Shown piece by piece: positions 42,311-52,352 of a DNA stretch of 64,000 nt. The position numbers and the translations under genes are program-made. The DNA is taken from the NCBI GenBank assembly GCA_030549335.1, contig CM060184.1, positions 39,883,909-39,947,908 of the forward strand. The letters run 5' to 3'. The stretch's first letter is position 1. Every line of letters starts with the position of its first letter. This DNA is from Pontederia crassipes (lineage: Eukaryota; Streptophyta; Magnoliopsida; Commelinales; Pontederiaceae). The notes under the pieces are model-generated. The model did no database searches and had not been told where the DNA came from. It worked only from the letters and a program-made list of their open reading frames with translations.

Positions 42311-42498
42311 GGAGGGAGATCGGCTGAATCCATTGGGGGAGGCTAAACTCTTTTTTTTTTCAGCTGAATCGGTTCAGCTAAAATATTCTAATATGCACGA
42401 TCCTGACCATTGAATCAATATGCCTTGAATTATAATGGTTATTATTAAAAGATTTGAGATTGAAATCAATTTCTTTGATTCATCCTAATTTTTCTCGT

Positions 42499-42503
42499 AT
42501 ATA

Positions 42504-42538
<35 letters not shown>
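42499..42538. repeat. (TA)n microsatellite at the left border of the MULE
   Basis: About 40 bases of alternating TA with a GTACA interruption, ending exactly where the MULE's left inverted repeat begins. The MULE's right end is also followed by a TA-rich microsatellite. Confidence 0.95.
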
Positions 42539-42541
<3 letters not shown>

Positions 42542-43091
42542 GTATATTAGGGTGCATACACACATTTGTGTATGCACCCTCCAATCCCAACATCCCAGCC
42601 ATTCAATGTTTCTTCCTTCAGCCACTCCGTGAGCCGGTTCAGCCTAGGATCGCCGGTTCAAGAAATAGATCGGCGTGACCCCCTGTTGTCTTCCTTCTTT
42701 GAAAGGAGGTTAAAAAAAAAAGAACAGATCGGCGAAAGGAGCTTAGGGCAGAATAGAAAGCCTCATGTGCAGACCTGATTCCAAGCCCCATGGCCTGCTG
42801 CTGCTGCTTCTTTTCCTGTGCAGATCCGTGTCCATTGGTGGTTCTGGATCGTGCCCCATGACCTGTTGCTGCTGCTTCTTTTTCTGTACAGATCCGTGTC
42901 CATTGGTGGTTCTGGATCAATAGGTGCCCCATGACCTGCTGCTGCTGCTTCTTTTCCTGTGTAGATCCGTGTCCATTGATGCTAGATAATCCAGAAAACA
43001 AAAAAAGGTGTCTCGTCCATCCCTTTCCCCCCTCTCCCCCTCTCCATTCTACTTATTTCTCTCCACTATGAGCTGAGTGCTGATCTCTCCA
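42539..43091 (+). repeat. Left terminal inverted repeat of the MULE
   Basis: Matches the reverse complement of 48204-48751, with small indels. It contains a near-perfect short palindrome just inside the tip (GTGCATACAC ... GTGTATGCAC) and a minisatellite-like set of three copies of a unit with GCTGCTGCTTCTTTT and GATCCGTGTCCATTG (about 42790-42985). Confidence 0.9.
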
Positions 43092-43591
43092 CTATGCTTA
43101 GTTTATTATATTTCTTTTGATATTGTAGTGTATCTTTTTTCTTGGCAAGACAGATTCATAATGCCCATATTCACTATGCCCTTTTCTTGTCAAGACAGAT
43201 TCGTGATCCCATTATTTGCAATTGGATGCATCTTATTATGTCACAGCCACTAGTTGTATTTAATTTTTTTGCAATTGGATGCATATTCTCATTGCTCATG
43301 ACTAATGCAAATTCTTTCCCCAACTCTTTGTTTATTATTGCAGTCTAATTTTTTTTCTCGTTATCATCAATCATGAGCAATGATTCAAGATGTCACCAAG
43401 ATGAAACTAATCTAACTCAAAAGAGGTAAACTAAACTAAACAACTAGCTGACACAACCTTTCACATATAGTATCCTATGTATTCATTTTGTCAATTTGTG
43501 TACAGTGTACATTATATTGAAGATTTCAATAATAACACGATGCAAGATATGAGTAGATGCTATCAAGAATAATATATTGTTGATGGCAGAC

Positions 43592-44777
43592 CATATGTTG
43601 GAATGATATTTGGCTCAGATGAAGATGCATACAAATTTTATAATTTATATGCTAGAACCATTGATTTTTCCATGCGAAAGTCTATCTTCCTAAAAGCTAA
43701 TGCAGCAAATGCAAGAAGAAAATTTTCTAGTAGAATATTTGTTTGCTCCAAAGAGGGTCACAAGGATCTTAGTAGAAATGACAGAAAGGACGTGAAACGG
43801 AGGAGGGAAGTAAGGATTGGCTGTGAAGCACACTTATTTATTTGTGAAACACAAGAAAAAAGTGGATCGTGAAAAGGTTTCATGAAGAACATAACCATTT
43901 GTTAGCCACCCTTTCTAAGGTTGGACGAATGAGATCACATACTAACCTATGTGATACATCTAGAGATCTTATTACACAATTTCATGGAGCCGGGATGGGT
44001 CCTTCTAATATTGCCAAAGTTCTTAATTTCTCAGGTGTTCCATCCGTTACAACACATGACTGCATTAACCATTTGAATGCAAAAAGACAGAACAACATCG
44101 GTAAAGAATGCATGAGTGTGATTGCTTACTTCAAGCAAAAGAAAGTTGACGTTGGTTTTTGTTTCGAAATGGTGATGGATGAAACTAACATAGTAAGAAA
44201 TGTATTTTGGGAAGATAGTCGATCCAGGGATAATTATTCCACGTTTGGAGATGTTGTGGTTTTTGACATGACATAAAGAACTAATAAGTTTTGCATGCCA
44301 TTCGCTCCCTTTACAGGAGTTAATCACCACAAACATTCTATTTTATTTGGATGTGCTCTTCTTGCTAATGAGACAGAAGATACATTTATTTGGTTGTTTG
44401 AGACTTGGTTAGAATACATGAGAGGAAAGGAACCGATATGTATTATTACAAATCAAGATATTGCCATGGGAAATGCTATTCGTAAAGTTTTTCCAAATAT
44501 TAGGCATCGATTTTGCATTTGGCATATCTTAAAAAATGCATTGATTAACACACGCAAACTATCTGCACATGATAACTTCATGAAGGACTTTAAGAAGTGG
44601 ATATATGGATCATCTACCATTAAAGAATGCGAAGAAAAATGGGAGGCATTAAAGCAGGCTTATGCCATTCCAAATGATCACTGGGCAGAAAATATGTTTC
44701 ATAAGAGACAGTTTTGGGTTCCCATTTACTTTAGTGATTTTTTTTTGTGCAAGCATGTCATCTTCACAAATATCTGA
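43592..44777 (+). pseudogene. FAR1/FHY3-type MULE transposase, truncated and broken
   Basis: Begins with the FAR1 DNA-binding region (MIFGSDEDAYKFYNLYAR, and the zinc-binding Cys at FVCSKEGH and GCEAHL). A frameshift near 43860 leads into the frame with FHEEHNH and GMGPSNIAKVLNF. The MULE DDE domain starts in VVVFDMT; a TAA at 44275 interrupts it where the family has TYKTNK-like sequence. It resumes with MPFAPFTGVNHH, then the second Asp in ITNQDIAMGNAI and CIWHILKN. The sequence ends after YFSDFFLC, so the third acidic residue and the SWIM zinc finger are missing. It cannot work alone. The family is also the source of the light-signalling factors FAR1 and FHY3. Confidence 0.9.
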
Positions 44778-45074
44778 AAGTATCCATCTACACTATGTGA
44801 ATGTTCATGACCCTCATTTATACTTTCAATGCAAATATTAGTATATTCCTCGATGGCATGCACACTGTGTGAAATTTCAATAATGAGGGTTATATTTCAT
44901 TTTAGAGTCAACAAATAAGCAACAATTTATTACCTTTCTTCGAGATCCATCGTTGAGCCAACTTGAGTGTGGGATGACATTATTGTTACTCTTCAAGATG
45001 ACATGCGATATGAACAAAGGTGCATTATCGTCGTTTTGCGGTGAGGGCTTTGGCCGGCGATCTCACTCGAGGAA
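44778..45074. other. MULE interior without recognised gene
   Basis: AT-rich linker between the truncated transposase and the captured exon. The last 80 bases are more GC-rich and may be the captured gene's own 5' leader. Confidence 0.4.
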
Positions 45075-45964
45075 ATGGCGTCCATCTCAGTTCCGTGCCC
45101 TAAGTTCCCCATGATTGCTCGCAGTGGCACCTCGTCAAGGAATCCAGATCGAGTTTCCAACCCTTTGTTCGCGGGAAGCTTTCCGGCGGTTGGATCTGTT
45201 AGGTTTCCGCGTTTGCAGGTGAGTTCTACATGTTCTTGCTATCGGTTTTAGCTCTCAACTTTTTTTGTCGTTATGGTCGTTTGAATGAGAGTAATGACCT
45301 GAGGTTACGATGTTGGGGATGATTTTGAATTTACTTGATAACTATTTGATGGTCTGCAAATGAGGTCATTTGTTGCCGAAATTTATCATTTTAGATGGTA
45401 GAATGAGCGTTTGGTTCCCATTCGAATCGGGGGAAGAAGATAAGGAAGAAAAAATGAAGACATCTTTTCAACTAATATATTGCAATTTATTTCATAAGCA
45501 ATGGAACTTTCAACGTTTGACTTTTTGTGTCGGAATTTAGATCGTTTGTAAGATTTATTAGAGAGGACAAGCCATGATTTCTTAGCTACTCTTTTGATGT
45601 TTTCTTCTTGTGAGTTCTTATTCGAAACATGTTCTAAGAAATGCATTGGGAAAAAAAAGCTATGCATAACAGTTACCCTCAGAGCGAAAAAAAAGAAAAA
45701 AAGTCACTATAGGTCTACTTGTCAAGTAGCTAAGGTAATGAATATCTGATTAAATTTTTTCCCTATGTTATATGCTCAACTTTTATCTTATTTTTATGGC
45801 TTCTGTTAAATCTTAACTAATGGTTCAATGTCTCATTTTAGGCAAAGGATGAAGAGAAAAAGATAAAAGGAAAAGCTAAAATCATTCATCGCTCTACGGA
45901 TGAGGATGATGAAGACGATGCAAGTGAAGGAAAGGAAAATGAGGAGGACGATGAATGTGAGTGA
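45075..45964 (+). pseudogene. Captured host gene fragment with putative plastid transit peptide
   Basis: Exon 1 (45075-45218, 48 codons) begins MASISVPCPKFPMIARSG and ends CAG before a consensus donor GTGAGT. Exon 2 (45842-45964) follows a TTTTAG acceptor, stays in frame and is Lys/Asp/Glu-rich, ending at a TGA. A second GTGAGT donor overlaps that TGA (45957), so in the parent gene exon 2 may have ended there. The N-terminus is Ser/Arg-rich with few acidic residues, like a plastid transit peptide. The rest of the gene is absent. Together this is the hallmark of a gene fragment captured by a MULE. I do not recognise the parent gene. Confidence 0.55.
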
Positions 45965-46360
45965 ACCAGATTGATCACTGAACAAAATTTTTTTCATGCT
46001 CTTATTTTTCAATGAACCAGTTTGATCATAAATTGAACCAGAATTTTTCCATGCTCTTATTTTTCAATGAACCAGATTGATCATAAATTGCTCCAGATCG
46101 CTCTACGAATGAGGATTATGAAGACTACACATCCGGACTCCTAATGAACCAGATTGATCATAAATTGCTAAATTTTAGCTTCAGTCATGTAGACGAGCAG
46201 CAAGATTACAACTGTTGTTGCTTTCAACTTTGTACATGTAGATGAAAATCAAAATTACAATTGTTGTTGCTCAACTTTGTTTATGTAGACTGGCGGCAAT
46301 TGTACTTGTAGACGTGTATCGAAATTACAATTGTTGTTGCTTTTAACTTTAAGATTTTTC
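45965..46360. repeat. Degenerate tandem repeats in the MULE
   Basis: Three to four copies of a unit with AATGAACCAGATTGATCATA and then three copies of a unit with GTAGACG...AAATTACAATTGTTG. A piece of captured exon 2 (ATCGCTCTACG-ATGAGGAT) recurs at 46097, showing that the region grew by local duplication. Confidence 0.75.
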
Positions 46361-47034
46361 CACTTCACCTTTTCCATAAGATGTCTGTTTTAATTTTGCT
46401 TTTTCTTTTTCTGTTCAAACTGCTCGAATTTCTCTTTTGCATATGACCCTTCTCCCTCTTTTAATGGCCTGTGTTACTGCTTTCCCTCCCGTACTCTGTC
46501 ATTCCTCTCTTTCTCTGAGGAGTCCCTCCGGAACTCTGTCATTACTCTTTCTTTCCTTCATCACGTTTCATCCACAACAAATGTCGATCGCAAGAGCTCT
46601 GTGGAGTTCAGCTACGACATTATCAATAAGAAAGTAAATTCACTGTCATCTAATCAGCAAGCAGCTCCAGATTCCAGGAATTTAGCAATGTAGTATTTCC
46701 TCCAACTGGACCACTCCTTATTCTATCGGGATTTTGTGTTCCAACCTGAGAATTGTTGACTATTGTTATTTAGCAAGCTCAGCTACCAAGAAACAAAATG
46801 CTCTTTTTTTAGGAAGAAAAAGATGCTCATTATTGAACACTTACCGATGGTTTTTCAACATTCCGAATGACCAATTAATACAAGCAGAAAAATACATGAC
46901 CAATCTTTTAGCATGGCAAAACACTGACAAAAGCATGCAGAAAAATACAAGTTCCAACGTTCATTTTAACACATTCCATGAGGTACATACGCTTAAGTTT
47001 TTGCTACACATGCAGAAAAATACAAGTTCAACAT
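46361..47034. other. MULE interior, no recognised gene
   Basis: Holds a pair of direct repeats of about 40 bases (CATGCAGAAAAATACAAGTT at about 46934 and 47010). Small ORFs in this stretch have no family signature. Confidence 0.5.
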
Positions 47035-47572
47035 TCATTTCCAAATGTATAATAGTAATACTATTAACAAGCATATGGTGATGTTCCTAAAAAATCTACA
47101 TCTTCTTCTTTCAACCTCGAGAATAGCCTCAAATCTTTTCTTTTCATCTTCAATAGTTGCTTCAAATCGCCTTCTTTCGTCTTCAATAATAGCTTCAAAT
47201 ATGGTCCTTTCGTTTTCAAGAATAGCTTCAAATTTTCTCCTTCCATCCTCGTACTCAGAGTTTGTCTGTTTCATCTTCCGTAGCAAGCCATTAATAACCA
47301 TCTTGTTTCGAGAGTCAACATCCGGATCCAACCATTGAAAGTATTGACAACCTCTATTTCTCTAAAAAAATAAACAAAATATCAGTTCAAAGTAATTGGG
47401 CATAACCACAAAGAACAAATAAGTTATAATGTGCATAGACTGAAATGCGTACTTCATAATTATGACAACCATAAAACCTTCGACCTGGATTAGTTTCAGT
47501 CCATGATGTCTTGATGATTGCTTCTTCTTGACAATTACATAGAGGCATGGTTGTCGAGTTAATCTTGGACAT
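47035..47572 (-). CDS. GRF-type zinc finger protein with coiled coil and C-terminal membrane anchor, inside the MULE
   Basis: Two exons, 47453-47572 and 47035-47361, with GT/AG borders and a kept frame, give 148 residues. The GRF zinc finger spans about residues 11-53: CNCQEEAI, TSWTETNPGRRFYGC and CQYFQW, with the family's Gly-Arg-Arg-Phe core and the expected Cys spacing. It is followed by four short repeats of the form FEAI-EDERR (about residues 90-130), which should form a charged coiled coil, and a hydrophobic tail (ITICLLIVLLLYIWK). Plants have many such short GRF proteins of unknown role. The ORF is intact while the neighbouring transposase is broken. It could be a MULE-borne accessory gene or a captured host gene; I cannot tell which. 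Confidence 0.75.
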
Positions 47573-48203
47573 GATAACTATATAGAAAACTATGTGTTAA
47601 TATCAACTCACATATCTTATGATTTATATGCTACTACCTAGTTTTGTGTTTCCTTACCATAAAGCAGGTTCTCATGTTGAAACAATGCATGATATAGTTA
47701 TGCTAAAAGAAACAATGCATGATGTAGTTATGCCAAAAGAAACAACCCTAAATAGAGAAGATCCAGCATATGCAAATAGAGAAGTTAGATCTATTTCTCT
47801 TGCCTATTCTGGAGATCCAGCACGCTTCGAAAGTTAGATCTAGCAAAGCACCCAAATTGGTATGGGGTTCTAAAAAATCTACTAGCATATGCAAATAGAG
47901 AAGTTTTCATAGAGTTTCTATATCATGATAAAGAGGGAGTTAAATTGGAGGGACCAGAGAAAGGATTCAAAGAACAAATGGAGAAAATGTGCCCTAGAAA
48001 ATGCTTCTAATATGTTGCAAGAAGAAAACTTGGGGGCCAAGCAAAAAATAAATAAATCTGGCAGCACTGATGGAGATAACTATAGCAAAAAATAAAAAAC
48101 CTTTTAACAAATTTATAGTGCGGCTGGCAAGATCCAACAACGATCAACAATAGAAAAAGAAGCAGCAGCAGTTCGACCAAGCGCTCGATTGGCAGCACCA
48201 ATT
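47573..48203. other. MULE interior right of the GRF gene
   Basis: Probably the GRF gene's upstream region, followed by non-coding DNA. There is a tandem pair of about 30 bases containing ACAATGCATGAT-TAGTTATGC at 47680-47745 and two copies of AGCATATGCAAATAGAGAAG (47765 and 47884). Confidence 0.5.
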
Positions 48204-48751
48204 GAGAGATCAACACTCAGCTCATAGTAGAGAGAAATAAGTAGAATGGAGAAGGGGAGAGGGGGGAAAGGGATGGACGAGACACCTTTTTTTTGTTTTC
48301 TGGATTATCTAGCAGCACCTATTGATCCAGAACCATTAATGGACACAGATCTGCATAGGAAAAGAAGCAGCAGCAGCAGCAGCAGCAGGTGATGGGGCAT
48401 GATCCAGAACCACCAATGGACACGGATCTGCGTAGGAAAAGAAGCAGCAGCAGGTCATGAGGCTTGGAATCAGATCTGCACAGGAGGCTTTCTATTCTGC
48501 CCTAAGCTCCTTTCGCCGATCTGTTCTTTTTTTTAAGCTCCTTTCCAAGAAGGAAGACAACAGGGGGTCACGCCGATCTGTTTCTTGAACCGGCGATCCC
48601 AGGCTGAACCGACTCACGGAGTGGCTGAAGGAAGAAATGAACCGCGCCTTTTGAGATTGATAAATCACGTCCACACATCCAAATTGAATGGCTGGGATGT
48701 TGGGATTGCAGGGTGCATACACAAATGTGTGTATGCACCCTAATATACCTC
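48204..48751 (-). repeat. Right terminal inverted repeat of the MULE
   Basis: Inverted partner of 42539-43091. It has an extra stretch of about 35 bases near 48640-48680 that the left copy lacks, and fewer of the GCTGCTGCTTCTTTT minisatellite units. Confidence 0.9.
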
Positions 48752-48769
48752 TCTCTCTATCTATCTATC

Positions 48770-48803
<34 letters not shown>
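48752..48803. repeat. (TC)n(TATC)n(TA)n microsatellite between two TIR elements
   Basis: A compound microsatellite fills the whole gap between the right end of the large MULE and the left end of the next TIR element. Confidence 0.95.
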
Positions 48804-48804
48804 G

Positions 48805-50774
48805 AGGTTAAGTAAGCTGCAACTAGAAAAATTGGTTGCAGGCTGCTACCAATTGATCCACGTCGTCAGATTTGTCATCTTTATGGATTAATGGCTGAGA
48901 TTGAAGCGGACGTGAACCAGCAAGTTTTAGTGAGTTGCTTTGGTTTTTATGGTCTATTTAACCTTTTCTGGTTTGTTGGACCAAGTTTTTCCAAATACCT
49001 TCCCAAACAAATTTACTTTCCCTCTTAGTTCTTCTCTCTCCTTCCTCATTTCTCTCCACTTCCCCTTTCAGTTTTTTTTTCTCTCCCTTCTCATTTCTCT
49101 CTACCATTTTGTGCAATCTCTGGCGTAAAGCATTCACACACAGATGACCTTATAGCCTCAGTCGTTGGATGACCCCTAGCTTGTATCTCTTCGCTGCTTG
49201 CATTTTCCTTTTTCAATCTCTTGGTTCATTTTTATGATTTTATCTAAACTTTTTCGATCTTTACGAAGTACAATAGTCAATCTCTCTTAGAAGTTGACAA
49301 TTCCTGAGCAAGTGCCATCCATCGATTTCAATTTTTTTTTAACCCGGACTTTTTTTTATTTCACTATCCCTTTCCCCATCATTTTTTTAACATTAAACTT
49401 TTTTTCATTTCTATCATCCCTTTCTCTCATTTTTTAGTTCAATCACATCTTTGCCTATGCCAATAGACGACCCTGAGCACAACGTTGATGAATCATCTCC
49501 GCCGAAGATCGTTGGGCTCGGTGTCACCTGATCTCCTCGCCTGATTGCCTGCGTCTGAGGTTGAAAGATTGCCTCCGCCCAGACGAGGATCGCCTTGCCC
49601 AAAGTCAATGGATCCCCATGCCCAAGCTTGATTATATGATTTATAATTTCATTAGAAAATAGTCAATTTTCTGTGAGTTAAATTTTGCTTGTGAAATGTA
49701 CATAAGGTTGAACTACTATCTTAAGGCTCAACTACTGTTTAGGAAGAAAATCGCCAATGATTTATACATTTATATCTTATTTCTCATGGCACAAGACTAT
49801 GAATGTTCCACCACAAGGTGCAGGTATCGGAGGATCCACCTCCTCATTTTTCTCTGAGATGTTATCTTGCATTATCACATTATGCCTCTAAAAAATAATG
49901 ATTTTCAACGAAGTATGCAACAATCCGAACAGAGAACAATTTTGGACATGAGGAAGGATAACAACCCAACAAAAAATTCCAAAATAATGTATTGTATAAA
50001 ATGGCAGATTCTTCCAATGACACTCTAGAAAAGTCATTTGGCTTTTTTCTACGCACATGAAGAGAAATTATCATCAGATTCATACATAGTTGTAGTGCAC
50101 TTTGCTCCAAAATCTAAAGAGATGTAGAGCAACAATTAATATTTCAATATGAGAGATGTAGTGCAGGGAAGATCGCTTGAACTTCTCCTATCACCTTCGC
50201 AGCAACCTAGATGAGATGAAGTCATCAAATAAAAGTATTTTATCTCAACTAACTTGTCAAGGAGCATAAAATCAGATCATATAAAAACTGGGAGTTGAAC
50301 ACTAGGAAGAATTTTCCATTGGTGCACAAGGGATCCATCGATCACTTGAAAAAAAATTTATATCAACTCCTACTAGACGAATTAGGGGTGATCTATCAAC
50401 ATCGAGCTCGGGCGCAAAAAGATCCATCGTCTTGCAGCAAGGGCTGTCCATTAGCCGAGGTGAGAGCCGTTGCGAGAGGAATTGCATAGAACGGTGAAGA
50501 GAAATGAAGCAGGAGAGAAAAAAAATTAGAGGAAAAGTGGAGAGAAATCAAGAGGGAGAGAGAAAATTTGAGAGGGAAATTAATTTTTGGCTGATTTGAA
50601 GGAGGTTTGATCGAACGAAAAGACAAAAAAAAAAACCAAAGCAACTCACTAAAACTTGCTGGTTCACATCCGCTTCAATCTCAGCCATTAATCCATAAAG
50701 ATGACAAATCTGACGACGTGGATCAATTGGTAGCAACTTGCAACCGAATTTTCTGGTTGCAGCTTACTTAACCT
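48805..50774. mobile_element. Non-autonomous TIR element (2.0 kb), MULE-like
   Basis: The left end reads AGGTTAAGTAAGCTGCAAC and the right end, on the minus strand, the same. The arms stay similar for about 300 bases; the first 160 are nearly identical (both include CCACGTCGTCAGATTTGTC), after which similarity fades into TC-rich sequence. Both ends abut TA microsatellites, so a target duplication cannot be told from the repeat. No transposase or other recognised gene lies inside. Long arms suggest a MULE, but the superfamily is not proven. Confidence 0.75.
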
Positions 50775-52284
50775 ATATATATATATATATATATATAGCT
50801 TTTTAAAGTAAGTGGCACATATGCACATTTTCCAAAAAAAAAAATCAACATACGCACGTTGTTTGAAATTTTGACATCTTATTTAAGAGGACCAATTTAC
50901 ATGTAAGTCAATTTACAACCCACACTTCTTCCATAGAAGGGATTGAGAAAATTTAAATAGTAAAGCTTGTTTAGGAGGTATATCGATTTTATTTAGGTAG
51001 TGAATAATTGTTCTAATTAGCATAAGGTATAACTAATTGTTATTTAACCAATAAATAGTTGACAAATATAATCACATAAAATGATAAATGTAAAATAAGA
51101 TATTTATAAAATTTGCATATTTCAATTTTTTATTTGTATGATTATGTTTTTTATAAAATTCATTTTAATGTTTTTACCATGAAAAAGGAGAAGCATCTGC
51201 GAAACTAAATTGGCAAAATAAAATAAAATTTAGTTGTTGGATAAAAAAAATTATGAACGAGAAGGGAGGTGTGACATACTTATAATTAGCGAGTAAAAGA
51301 AGAAAAATAACTAAACAAGTTTTCTTAGGGGAAAAAGGATAGACATATTAAAATCCCAAATAGTAACCAATAGGTATTGTTTTTCTTATGTTTAAAATAC
51401 TCCTACTGTTGCTCAAATCAGTGTTTCTAAATTCAGACTAACCGGTCCGATTAATCTAATCGGCCTGTTTGAATCAACTAAAATCGGGTTGAATCGAAAA
51501 GTTGTTCAAATCATTTTTTTCAAATTAATAAAAAAATAAATTATTATATGGAAAAATGTATAACATAAGGAAGGTATAATAATGAAATAAACGTGGAAAA
51601 ATATAAAGTATAAGAAATTAGGAATCAAAATAAATTTTGGAGCGTGAAATAAACAAGGAAATTAATTATAGGAATAGATTTGAAATTTGTGGGGAAAAAA
51701 TAAAGGTGAAAAAATAGAAAGTATAAAAAATAGTACACTAGTGACAAGGAAGATATATTTGAAAATTGTAAATAAAAAAGAAAGAAAATAAATATATAAA
51801 GAACAAATATTCACAAAATTATAAAATAATATCTTATAATAAGGAAAAATATTTTATTGAAATTAGTGTAATAAATATATGTTTCAAAAAAATTTAATTA
51901 ATGTTTAATTATGTTAAAATAATAATTAAACATGATTATGTAATTATTTTATATTTTGTACTTTTACTTATGCTACATTACTTTGAAAAAAATATAAATA
52001 TTATTATTTTAATAAAAATTTGATTTAAACAATTCAAACTATCATCCTGTTCCATCCGATTTTAAAAATATTGACCAAAAATATACTTTTGGCCTCAGAA
52101 AAGAAAGAAGATAGTCAACTTGGTTATCAAAGTCGTCTTTTTTTAACTTTTACAATTCCTTCGTAACCCACCCACCCACCAAGTGCGTCTCCATTCTCTC
52201 TCCACAGCGTAGATGAATTCACATGCAAGTGGCGACGACCGGTCCACCACTCGATCCCTCGTGACCATCATATACTATCGAATC
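50775..52284. other. TA microsatellite then AT-rich intergenic DNA
   Basis: A (TA)n run at 50775-50797 borders the preceding element. The remaining 1.5 kb is very AT-rich with no gene; the last 150 bases (52150-52284) are less AT-rich. Confidence 0.5.
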
Positions 52285-52352
52285 TGTTAGAGATTAGATC
52301 ATCATCCTCGTCTCGTCTCCGGCAGAGCAGACTTGTCCCGTCGGTCATACGT

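Larger units (their letters stand above)
42539..48751. mobile_element. 6.2-kb Mutator-like element with ~550-bp TIRs and captured genes
   Basis: Both ends read GAGGTATATTAGGGTGCATA inwards (right end on the minus strand) and stay similar for about 550 bases. Inside are, left to right, a broken FAR1/MURA-type transposase (43603-44777, plus), a host-like exon pair (45075-45964, plus) and a GRF zinc-finger gene (47035-47572, minus). Long TIRs plus a transposase of this class define a MULE. A 9-bp target duplication cannot be read because both flanks are microsatellites (TA left; TC/TATC/TA right). Confidence 0.85.

Noticed and set aside
41810..42538. Patatin fragment as a complete Pack-MULE
   Set aside because: The TA-bounded block has no convincing terminal inverted repeats; only a weak GAG-AATTAGG-TG resemblance at the right end.
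45965..46360. Spaced repeats suggesting a CRISPR-like array
   Set aside because: Units are degenerate tandem copies without unique spacers of equal length, inside a plant transposon.
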